NCBI GenBank assembly: GCA_028285945.1
Contig: JAPYNE010000014.1
Coordinates: forward strand, 98,340-162,339
Length of the DNA: 64,000 bases
Direction: 5' to 3'
DNA from: Candidatus Foliamicus numerosus
GTDB taxonomy: Bacteria; Pseudomonadota; Gammaproteobacteria; Steroidobacterales; Foliamicaceae
Of this stretch, positions 11,258 through 22,850 are shown one piece after another. The first letter of the stretch is position 1. Each line of letters starts with the position of its first letter. A program made the translations under genes and the position numbers. The notes beneath the pieces were generated by a model that did no database searches, was not told the origin of the DNA, and saw only the letters and a program-made list of their open reading frames with translations.

Positions 11258-14200
11258 ATGCCTAGTGAAGCTTACCGCGACTTTGCGCATTTCTTCCAAG
11301 CGCTGAGTGATGAAGGCGAGGCGTACGAGTGGCAGAAAAAGCTGTGCGTTCCCAAATCCTGCGGTAACCGAATGATTCGAATCCCAACAGGATTCGGCAA
11401 GACTTTAGGTGTGCTAGCTGTATGGCTTTGGCACCGCGTTCTTAATGGTGACGAACGCTGGCCCCGTCGGCTGATTTGGTGTCTGCCGATGCGAGTGCTT
11501 GTTGAGCAGACGGAAAACGCGATCCAATCGGCGCTTCAATGTCTCGGATTGTTATGGGATGGAAAAGCCGCTCACGAAGGCAAGGTCGGCGTTCATCGGC
11601 TCATGGGTGGCGCAGATGCCGGCCAGTGGCATCTGTATCCTGAATGCGACACGGTGCTGATTGGCACGCAGGATATGCTGCTCTCCCGTGCTTTGAACCG
11701 CGGCTATGCCAGCCCTAGAGCGCGGTGGCCCATGGAGTTCGGGCTGCTGAACCAAGATGCCCTATGGGTGATGGACGAAGTGCAGTTGATGGATGTCGGC
11801 CTTGCGACCTCGGGTCAGCTACAGGTATTTCGGAACGAGGATCAAGCGGCCGGAAAGTCGCTTCGGCCCTGCTTCACATGGTGGATGAGCGCCACGTTGC
11901 AGCGCACTTGGTTGAAGAAAAGCCCGGACACGAATGATTTGGTTGAAGAGCTAGCTGGGCATACGCACCGCATCGGACCCGAGAGTCGGACGGGGCATCT
12001 ATGGGATGATGTCAACAAGCCTTTAGAGATTATTCAGCTTCGCGATGCGAAAGCGCTTGCTCAGGCTGTATCTAAACGCCACCAAGACTGTGGCCACGGC
12101 AGTGCAGGTCCAACGCTGGTTGTGCTTAACACAGTGCAGCGAGCGGTCGATGTTTGGAAGGCGCTTAAACGAGACAAGGCATTGAAGGGCGCCAGCACGG
12201 ATATTCGTTTGGTTCACAGTCGGTTCCGCCCCGCCGAACGGCAAGCATGGCGCAAAGAATTTCTCAATCGCGAAGCCTGCGCCATAGGAACGGACCGCAT
12301 TATTGTCTCCACACAAGTGGTTGAAGCCGGTGTCGATATTTCGGCCTCTCTTCTGGTTACAGAGCTCACACCGTGGCCAAGTCTGGTCCAACGGTTCGGT
12401 CGTTGTGCGCGATGGGGAGGTGCTGGCCAAGTCGTCGTTGCGGATTTCAATTACGGTAACGACAAAAAAGCTGCTCCCTACTCAGTGGATGAGCTCGGCG
12501 CCTCGCGTGATGCCCTCGGTAAATTGCAGGATGTTGGGCCTTTGCATCTCGAACACTTTGAGGAAGAGCACGAGGATTTGCTGCCACGCCTCTATCCATA
12601 TGCGCCGGCGCATTTGCTGCTCCGGCACGAACTAGATGAGTTGTTCGATACATCGCCCGATTTATCGGGAGCGGACATCGATATCAGCCGCTTCATTCGT
12701 TCCGGCGACGAACGCGATGTGCAGGTGTTCTGGGCTGAGATAGGCGGAGACGGTCCGTTGTCGAGCATGAAACCGATACGGGATGAGCTTTGCGGCGTGC
12801 CCTTCATCAAGGCCCGCAGATGGTTGTTCGAGCGAAAGTCCGAGAGCTTGAAGCCAGAGGTTCGCGCATGGACCTGGGATTGGCTGGAGCGTGAATGGCG
12901 CGTGGCCAACCAACGCGATATTTACCCCGGACAGACCTTGCTTGTTGAGAGTGGCACAGGAGGATATCGCTACGACTCCGGCTGGGACCCGCGTTCCGGC
13001 GAGGCGGTTAAACCCTTGCAGGTGGCACAGGATGCAAATTGGGTTAGTCGTCCTTGCTGGAGGCGTGACGGCGATGGCTGGCATCCCGGTGAACGGCAGG
13101 TGCGCAAACTCCCGCCCGAAGATCACGCTGATGCAGCTGAGGAAGACGAATCGCTAAGCGTTACTGACGGCTGGCAAACCATTGCGACTCACGGTCTGTT
13201 GGTCGGCATGGAGGCTGAGCGCATTGCGTCCAGGGTCGTGCCATCAAAGGCGTGGTTGCTGCATTTGGCCGGGCGTTGGCACGACCTCGGGAAAGCGCAC
13301 CCTGCATTTCAGGGTTCCATCCAAGCCGACAATCGTCCCGCACGGGACGACATTGCCAAGGCGCCCGATATCGCTTGGCCGTGCGGCGCAAGCAACATGT
13401 ACCGTATCGACGTTGCTGACCAGCGACGCGGTTTCCGCCATGAACTGGCCAGCACGCTTGGCCTGTTCGGCGTGCTCCAAAGGCATCGACCGCGGCATCA
13501 AGCGTTGCTTGGCCCTTGGAGCGAATGGTTTGATGCCATGCCAAGGGCCCATGCAAGTGATGATTGTTCAAGCGAAGAGGATGCTGCCGAGGCTACCGCT
13601 GTCGAACGGGAAATTCTGGATCTTGATGCCGCCGAATTCGATCTGCTCGCTTATCTCGTTTGCGCCCACCACGGCAAGGTGCGCATGACTTGGCACGCGA
13701 GCCCCGCCGATCAAAAGTCGGAGGACCGGCTGCTGCGCATTCGCGGCGTGCGGGAGGGCGACGTTCTACCGCCGTTGCCGCTGGCTGCCGCCGATGGTGG
13801 ATTCCACAACCTTCCAGCCACTTCCCTCGATTTAGCGCCTTCACAAGCGGGCTTGAATGCCCGGACCGGCAGGAGCTGGACCGAGCGAGTATTGAATCTT
13901 GTCGAACGTTTTGGGCCGTTCACGCTGGCATGGCTGGAAGCCCTGTTGCGTTCCGCCGATCAGCGGGCGTCTTTACGAAGTGGTGCGGATAAACTATTAC
14001 AGGAACAGGGGAAACACGATGTCGGACATAGCTTGGATAAAAGCCATAGAGCACTGGCGCAGCCTGCCGCTGGAGGAGCGCCGCCGCCGCCACTTGGAGG
14101 CGATTCCCCGCCATGTGGCCAATTCCATGGCGATGGAAGGCGAACCAGTGGACGAGGCATGGATACGGGAACGACTCGCCCGCCGCATTCAGCAACGCGC

Positions 14201-14765
14201 TACATTGAAACCTCCGTTGGAGTCTTGAGCTATGGCGAGCTCGCGCCTCTGCTCGCGGATCGAGTCGTCGATGCCGAACTCACAATTTTCGACCGCAAGT
14301 ATGCGGACCTGTCGTTTTGCGACTTTGTCCTTGAAATCCACCGCAACATTTGCGCGGACTTGATTCCGAAGATCGCGGGGCGCTGGCGTCTTCGCGATGT
14401 TCAAGTCGGCAAGCATATAGCGCCACCGCACTGGCAGGTGCCCATGCTGATGCGCAACTATGCTGCGGATCTCGAAGCACGATTGGCGCAATCGAAAGAA
14501 AATCCCCGCGAACGGCTGGTTGATAACCTTGCTTTTGCAGAAGGTCGCCTGCTGCACATCCATCCGTTTGAGGATTTCAATGGTCGTGTCTCTCGCCTCT
14601 TTTTGATCGAATTGCTATACCGGCTGGAGCTGCCGGTCATTGATCCTGCGGCCTCATCTCCCGAAGATGCGAAGCGATACTTCGAGGCTTTGCATGCGTA
14701 TGACCGTAATGATCCGCAGCCTCTGTCCGCTATCTGGCAGGACCGCCTCGCGCAGGTTCTCCACG

Positions 14766-14782
<17 letters not shown>
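11258..14782 (+). CDS. cas3: Type I-G CRISPR helicase-nuclease Cas3, with Fic toxin domain in the same open frame
   Basis: The first 900 or so residues are a type I-G Cas3: Walker A PTGFGKT (43-49), DEVQ box (173-176), SATL motif, TQVVEAGVDIS and QRFGRCAR helicase motifs, followed, in the order typical of I-G, by a C-terminal HD nuclease domain (WHDLGKAHPAF, His675-Asp676; CAHHGKVRMTW). Cas3 unwinds and shreds target DNA after Cascade binding. The family normally ends soon after LRSADQRAS, but this frame has no stop there. It runs through a proline- and glycine-rich stretch into a Fic domain with HPFEDFNGRVSR (His1102). A separate antitoxin gene is nested in the linker. GAGGAA precedes the ATG. 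Whether a 1174-residue fusion is really made is unresolved. Confidence 0.85.
14019..14228 (+). CDS. Small Fic antitoxin (VbhA/class I-like) nested out of frame in the Cas3-Fic linker
   Basis: A 69-residue, very basic helical protein in a different frame from cas3, starting at an ATG with AGGGGAAA a few bases upstream. Residues 36-41 read SMAMEG, a match to the (S/T)xxxE(G/N) inhibitory motif with which class I Fic antitoxins block the ATP site of their Fic partner. The Fic region begins at its stop codon, so order and spacing fit a Fic toxin-antitoxin pair. It lies wholly within the open frame that joins Cas3 to Fic, so both frames are read over 210 bases. The functional call rests on motif and neighbour. 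Confidence 0.7.
   Translation: MSDIAWIKAIEHWRSLPLEERRRRHLEAIPRHVANSMAMEGEPVDEAWIRERLARRIQQRATLKPPLES
14225..14782 (+). CDS. Fic-domain AMPylase-like toxin, possible independent translation from an internal start
   Basis: This is the 3' part of the cas3 frame, listed separately because it may be made alone. The Fic core motif HPFEDFNGRVSR (bases 14561-14596) keeps the catalytic His, the acidic residue and both arginines of HPFx(D/E)GNGRxxR; the first glycine is Phe. Fic enzymes transfer AMP or related groups to target proteins. Possible internal starts are TTG 14225, which overlaps the antitoxin TGA (TTGA), and ATG 14159, inside the antitoxin gene. The 3' end overlaps csx17 by 17 bases. Coupling to the antitoxin stop would give the normal antitoxin-toxin layout. 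Confidence 0.65.
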
Positions 14783-18244
<3,462 letters not shown>

Positions 18245-18249
18245 TCTTC

Positions 18250-19902
18250 ATGCCGTTGTCGCTCGCTTTCCGGTTTCTTGCCGGACGTTACCACGCTACC
18301 CCATTCGGTCACCATGTCAACGAAGGGCTGATCGAATGGCCGCCTTCTCCATGGCGACTCCTGCGCGCACTGATCTCTGTCGGCTACACATCCGGCGCCT
18401 GGAATGAAGCCGGCCCACCGCCAGCGGCTCGCAGGCTGTTTGAAAATCTGTCCTCCGAATTACCCCACTACAGGCTTCCTCCCGCGGCTAGCGCGCATAG
18501 CCGCCACTACATGCCCGTCGGTAGTTTGGAGGGCAAGGCGAAGGTCGAGAAGACAACGCTGGTATTCGACACTTGGGCAAAAATTGAAGACCAGGAGTTG
18601 GTCGCAATCTGGCGCACTGTGCTTTTGGGAGATGACGAACTATCCATGTTGCGCCTGCTGGTCGAGCGACTGAACTACTTGGGGCGTTCGGAAAGCTGGG
18701 CCGAAGGCCGAGTAATGGGAGATGGCGAGCCGCTGCCAGAGATTAACTGCTTGCCCGAGCAGGCGGGGCAACGCCCCGGTCATGGTTGTGAGCAGATTGC
18801 TCTTCTTGCCCCCGAAAGTGCGCCTGATTTCGAGAAGTGGCGTACGGCGCGCCTCGAAGAGGCCCTCATTGATTTGCCACTGCCTGTGGGAAGGAAGCCC
18901 CCCAAAGCGCTGCTTTCCAAACGGGCCAAAGCCGAACAACCCTATCCTGCCGACCTGCTGGACTGCTTGCATAAGGATACGACTTGGCTGCGCTCGCATG
19001 GCTGGAACCAGCCGCCCGGCAGCCGACGCGTCCTCTATTGGCGGCCAAGTGGCATACTTGCGACTCAAAGGCTGCGGCCACGATCCCAAGTTGCCGCCAT
19101 GCGCGCTCGGGCTATTCTTCTCTCGATCACCAATGCAAATCGTAATGACCATGCCTTGCCGCCCGTGACGCGAACGCTGGCCCAAGCAGAAATCTTGCAT
19201 CGGGCGCTTATTGGAATAGCCGGCAAGCGGTTTGGAGGGGCCACCATGGAACTGACCGGCTGCGACGATTCAGGGAATCCTCTGGACGGAGCTCATACGC
19301 ATGCCCACATCGTGCCTTTGGATATGGATCAGGACGGCCACTTGGACCATGTGCTGATCTGGGCGCCAATGGGCCTTGGCAGGCGTTCCCAGAGCACGAT
19401 CCGGGCAGCCAGAAAAACCTACCAGGAAGGGGGAGTGGAACCTTTGCGGCTGTCTGTCGCCGCAATGGGCGAGGTGAGCAACTTCGCTGACCTCCCCGGA
19501 AAATACGGGGCCAGCATCAGGCGAATCTGCGGTCCGGCTTCGTGTTGGCAATCTGCCACCCCTTTCGTTCCTGTCAGATACCTGAAAAAACGCGGGAAGA
19601 ACACACTGCGGGGGCAGATTCTGGCCGAGTTGGGTTCCCGGGGCTTGCCTGAGCCAGTAGCAGTGCATCAATTTGCCCCCAACAGGGGCACGGCTACGCA
19701 GCACGGGGCGGGCCCTTGGGGCCAAGAAAGCGACTTTAGACAGTTTCGGCATTTTGTGTTGTCACGCCGCCCGAATCGTCCGCAACCTCCGGTTCCTCTA
19801 GGTTTTTCGATAGGACTAGAGTTCAGCAGGCCCGTTGAAGGCCCGTTGGCGATCGGGTACGGATCGCACTACGGTTTGGGCTTGTTTCAGTGTGTTGAAT
19901 AG
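18250..19902 (+). CDS. csb2: Type I-G Cas5-Cas6 fusion Csb2 (GSU0054)
   Basis: The 550-residue protein starts MPLSLAFRFLAGRYHATPFG and continues with EWPPSPWRLLRALISVGY, the conserved N-terminus of Csb2. In type I-G this single protein combines the Cas5 role (binding the crRNA 5' handle) with a Cas6-like RAMP half that processes pre-crRNA. The second half contains GAHTHAHIVPLDMDQDGHLDHVLIWAP, with histidines in a Cas6-like position (inference). It is the last gene of the interference operon; no adaptation gene or repeat array follows. Confidence 0.92.
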   Translation: MPLSLAFRFLAGRYHATPFGHHVNEGLIEWPPSPWRLLRALISVGYTSGAWNEAGPPPAARRLFENLSSELPHYRLPPAASAHSRHYMPVGSLEGKAKVEKTTLVFDTWAKIEDQELVAIWRTVLLGDDELSMLRLLVERLNYLGRSESWAEGRVMGDGEPLPEINCLPEQAGQRPGHGCEQIALLAPESAPDFEKWRTARLEEALIDLPLPVGRKPPKALLSKRAKAEQPYPADLLDCLHKDTTWLRSHGWNQPPGSRRVLYWRPSGILATQRLRPRSQVAAMRARAILLSITNANRNDHALPPVTRTLAQAEILHRALIGIAGKRFGGATMELTGCDDSGNPLDGAHTHAHIVPLDMDQDGHLDHVLIWAPMGLGRRSQSTIRAARKTYQEGGVEPLRLSVAAMGEVSNFADLPGKYGASIRRICGPASCWQSATPFVPVRYLKKRGKNTLRGQILAELGSRGLPEPVAVHQFAPNRGTATQHGAGPWGQESDFRQFRHFVLSRRPNRPQPPVPLGFSIGLEFSRPVEGPLAIGYGSHYGLGLFQCVE

Positions 19903-19986
19903 CGACCGAGGCTACGGCAGCACACTCCTGTGGCAGTGCTTCTGATTGCCTCTTCCCCGTCAGTCGTGGCACGGAGAGGCGCTCGG

Positions 19987-20673
19987 TCAGGCGGCGAGGG
20001 TTTCGATCACGTCGCCTTTGCGCTGCAGCACGGTCACGCCCCGCTCAAAGGCCGCCTGCTTGAGTTCGTCATGGATGTGGAAAGCGGCCAGCGCGAATCG
20101 CTGCCGCCGGCCGGCATGCTCCGGAAACAAATTGCGGAAATTAGCCGCCTTCTTGTCCAGCAATCGCTCCAAGTCCCTCTCGTTCGCCTTGCACTTGACC
20201 TCCACCACGAACACTTCCCGGCCATTGACGAAAATCAGGTCGAACTAGTCTTCCAAGCCGGCGTGGCTGCGCGTGACGTTCCTGTCGATGAGGTCGAAGC
20301 GCGCCCCGGCCAGCACCGGCTCGGCCTTGAGGCTGTTGTAGTAGAACTCCTCGGCCGCCGCGCCTTGATTATTGCCCACCCCGCCGTACATTTCGGCCAG
20401 CCGGTCCAGCTTGGCGGCGGTCTCGGCCAGCTGGGCATCGGTGCGCGCCAGCTGGGCATCGGTGCGCGCCAGCTGGGCATCGGTGCGCGCCAGCTGGGCA
20501 TCGGTGCGCGCCAGCTGGGCATCGGTCGAGTGGACAAGTACGGATATTACCTCCTTTCTGTCCGCGTAGGTCGGCAGCAAACCGTTAGGAAACTGATCCG
20601 AGCCATCGGCGGGCGGGCGGAATGGGCAGAGGCGTGTGAGCACCGAGCTATCGGCGTGTGAGCGCCGGGCCAT
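19987..20673 (-). pseudogene. PD-(D/E)XK nuclease-like gene (DUF3782-type) interrupted by an in-frame TAG
   Basis: Two pieces in the same frame, split by TAG at 20245-20247, encode one nuclease-like protein. The N-terminal part is a series of TDAQLAR heptads followed by LDRLAEMYGGVGNNQGAAAE and EFYYNSL. After the stop the frame continues FDLIFVNGREVFVVEVKCKA and ends at 19987. The D...EVK pattern is the PD-(D/E)XK core of this family, whose members carry a coiled-coil N-terminus and are common in mobile regions. A strong AAGGAGGT site near 20553 has no good start codon in this frame, so the 5' end may also be damaged. It is convergent with csb2. Confidence 0.6.
20427..20531. repeat. 21-bp tandem repeat, five copies
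   Basis: CAGCTGGGCATCGGTGCGCGC recurs at 20427, 20448, 20469, 20490 and 20511 with perfect 21-base spacing; the last copy diverges at its 3' end. On the minus strand each unit encodes the heptad RTDAQLA, lengthening the coiled coil of the interrupted nuclease gene without changing frame. Being identical, the copies are prone to slippage. Confidence 0.9.
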
Positions 20674-20696
20674 CGGCGTGTGAGCACCGAGCTATC
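20631..20696. repeat. 22-bp tandem repeat, three copies
   Basis: GGCGTGTGAGCACCGAGCTATC at 20631-20652 and 20675-20696 is identical; the middle copy at 20653-20674 differs at three bases. It lies between the 3' end of the ABC permease gene and the interrupted nuclease gene. Confidence 0.85.
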
Positions 20697-20705
20697 GGTG
20701 CTCAC
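20680..20705 (-). terminator. Hairpin overlapping the stop codon of the ABC permease
   Basis: GTGAGCACCG, loop AGCTAT, CGGTGCTCAC form a perfect 10-bp stem over the permease stop (20702-20704). There is no T-run after it on the minus strand, so it is at best a weak or Rho-assisted terminator; it is partly made of the 22-bp repeat. Confidence 0.35.
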
Positions 20706-21910
20706 TCATGGCGGAGGGCCTCGATGGGGTCGAGGGCGGCGGCCCGGCGGGCGGGCCAGAGGCCGAACACCACTCCGATCGCGAGGCTGCATCCCAAGCC
20801 GAGAAGCACCGCTTCCGCCGCCACCACGGTCTGCCAGCTAAGGAACTGCGCCAGTAGTTCCGATGCGCCCCAGCCGACGCCCACGCCCAGCAGCCCGCCA
20901 AGCAGGCACAGCAGCGAGGATTCCACCAGGATCTGCCACATGATGGCGCCGCAGGTGGCGCCGATGGCCCGGCGCACGCCGATTTCCCGCGTGCGTTCAG
21001 CCACCGTCACCAGCATGATGTTCATAATGCCGATGCCGCCCACCACCAGGCTCACGCCGGCAATTGCGGGCAGCAGCAGCGCGAAGATGCGCGCCGTCTC
21101 CTGGCGAACCTCCAGGAACTGCCTGCGGTCGAGGATTCCGAAGTCGTTGTCCTCGCCCGGGCGGATGCGGTGTTCGCGGCGCAGGATTCGTTCTATATCC
21201 ACCAGCGCCTGCCCCACCGCCGAGCCTTCCTTTATCTGAACGTCCATACTGGCCAGCCGATCGCTGCCGGTCACGCGGTACTGCGCAGTGGACAGCGGGA
21301 CCAGCACATCGTCGTTGGGATTTTGCATGCCCGCCGAGCCTGTTTCCTCCATCACGCCGATCACCTTGAACGGCGTGCCGGCCAACTGCACGTTTCTGTG
21401 CAGCAATTCCCCGGCGCTTGTTTCCAGGCGCTCCGGCACCTCGCTGCCAAGAACCGCCACGCGCAGCCGCGCTTGCTCTTCGGCGGCAACAAACAGGCGC
21501 CCCATAGCCAGCTCATAGCGGTGCAAAGCGGCGTATTCCGGGGTGCTGCCCACCATCTCCACCCGCGCGTTGCGATTGCCGAACTCCAGTTGCAGGCGTT
21601 GCGTGATCTTGGGCGCCACCACGCCGAGGTGGCGGCCGTCGCGGCGCAGGGCCAAGGCGTCGTCGGAGCTGAGGCTGCTGTTGTCCAGCGACACGCCCCA
21701 GAACCGGCGCTGCGAGTTGGTGACGGCCAGAATGTCCGCCCCCAGCGCCTCCATCTGCTCCTCCACCGCCCGCTGGGCGCCTGTGCCCAAGGAAACCATG
21801 GTCACCACCGCCGCCACGCCGATAATCATGCCCAGCATGGTCAGCAGGGCGCGGAACAGGCTGGCGCCGATGGACTCCGCTGCCTGCCGCAGCACGTCAA
21901 CAACAAACAT
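20702..21910 (-). CDS. MacB/FtsX-family ABC transporter permease
   Basis: A 402-residue inner-membrane protein. The first segment (LTMLGMIIGVAAVVTMVSLG) is followed by a large periplasmic MacB-type domain (ALGADILAVTNSQ, VVAPKITQRLQLEFGN, RVTGSDRLASMDVQIKEG), then three C-terminal segments with the FtsX signature VGGIGIMNIMLVTVAERTRE and IGVRRAIGA. MacB-type permeases act mechanically on periplasmic substrates with a separate or fused ATPase. No ATPase and no MacA-like adaptor is adjacent in this window, so the partner must lie elsewhere. Complete frame; start ATG 21910. Confidence 0.88.
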   Translation of the reverse strand: MFVVDVLRQAAESIGASLFRALLTMLGMIIGVAAVVTMVSLGTGAQRAVEEQMEALGADILAVTNSQRRFWGVSLDNSSLSSDDALALRRDGRHLGVVAPKITQRLQLEFGNRNARVEMVGSTPEYAALHRYELAMGRLFVAAEEQARLRVAVLGSEVPERLETSAGELLHRNVQLAGTPFKVIGVMEETGSAGMQNPNDDVLVPLSTAQYRVTGSDRLASMDVQIKEGSAVGQALVDIERILRREHRIRPGEDNDFGILDRRQFLEVRQETARIFALLLPAIAGVSLVVGGIGIMNIMLVTVAERTREIGVRRAIGATCGAIMWQILVESSLLCLLGGLLGVGVGWGASELLAQFLSWQTVVAAEAVLLGLGCSLAIGVVFGLWPARRAAALDPIEALRHE

Positions 21911-21951
21911 CGCGCCCTTTATCCAATCACGCTTGCAGGCCGCAAGAATAG

Positions 21952-22068
21952 CCCATTGCGGCAGCCCTCCGGGAGCCGGAATACCTGGTCAACAAACTCG
22001 ACGAGGACATGCCGAGCGAGTCGTCGTTCGAGGTTTATATGAAGGAGAACGAGCCCGCCGCTCCATAG
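21952..22068 (+). pseudogene. Short gene remnant (C-terminal fragment), family unknown
   Basis: Between two TAG codons the frame reads PIAAALREPEYLVNKLDEDM then PSESSFEVYMKENEPAAP. It has protein-like composition unlike the surrounding shadow frames but no start codon until mid-way. It looks like the last 39 codons of a lost gene; I do not recognise the family. The rest of the gap (21911-22111) shows nothing more. Confidence 0.3.
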
Positions 22069-22111
22069 GAGCGAGGGCTTCCGGCCCTAGCGAACACCCC
22101 GCGTCGCCGCC

Positions 22112-22624
22112 TTAGCTCCCGCCTGCCCCGGAAACGCCTCCCGCGTCGGCAGTTGCCCCGAGGAGCGCTTCGAGCTGCTCTTCGAGCGTGCGACCGTGCA
22201 GGTTGCGCGCCACGGTTCTGCCTTCCGCGTTCACAAGAAAGCTAGCGGGAATGGCGTTAACGCGCAGCAGCGCCGCAAAGGGGCTGTCGAAAGCCATCTC
22301 GTCGGACACGTTCAGCCAAGGGATGTCGTACTCATCCTCGGACGCCTCCCTCCAATCTTTGTACGCAAAAAATAATGGCGCGCCATGCAACATCAACTCA
22401 ACGGGCAGAGGCTCCGAAAGCGGGAAACTCAAAATCGCCGCGCCGTTCTCGATGATCGCGGAGTCAAGCACCGCGAATCCCGATTCGGCCCGCGGGTCGG
22501 CATAGCCGATTTCAATCGCCTCTCCGTCGAAGCGCTCAAGGGCGGCCGCCGTCACCGTCACGCTATCGCTTGCCGCCGCCGAATTCAGCACGGCGCACAC
22601 GGCCAAAACCATCGCTCTATTCAT
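22112..22624 (-). CDS. Secreted thioredoxin-fold (TlpA/AhpC-like) protein lacking the CxxC site
   Basis: About 170 residues from the ATG at 22624, which has GGAGGA upstream. A signal peptide (AMVLAVCAVLNSAAA) is followed by a DUF4369-like beta-rich part (ALERFDGEAIEIGYADPRAE). The C-terminal region (PWLNVSDEMAFDSPFAALLR, VNAIPASFLVNAEGRTVARN) matches the last third of periplasmic TlpA-type thioredoxins, including the cis-proline turn. The strand and helix that normally carry CxxC are missing between FFAYKDW and DIPWLNV, as if deleted, so redox activity is not expected. Probably a decayed or repurposed gene. Confidence 0.6.
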   Translation of the reverse strand: MNRAMVLAVCAVLNSAAASDSVTVTAAALERFDGEAIEIGYADPRAESGFAVLDSAIIENGAAILSFPLSEPLPVELMLHGAPLFFAYKDWREASEDEYDIPWLNVSDEMAFDSPFAALLRVNAIPASFLVNAEGRTVARNLHGRTLEEQLEALLGATADAGGVSGAGGS

Positions 22625-22850
22625 AATGCGCTGTCCTCCGGGCCGGTCGCACCGCAACACCTATGCGTTATTTACCTGTGATTGTGCCCAAAGCGCGGGG
22701 CGCCGCAAGATCGCCCGGATGAGTTTGCTTCAGGCAAGCCGTAAAAATTGATGATTTATAAGATATAATGCATGCCTGCGCTCGTTCAGGAGGCAGCATG
22801 CGTCCTGTTCTTGTGCACAGCCCGCAAATGCTCATAGGGGAAAATTGCAA

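Noticed and set aside
20427-20531. The 21-bp repeats as a CRISPR array for the nearby cas operon
   Set aside because: Copies are directly adjacent with no spacers and encode an in-frame heptad.
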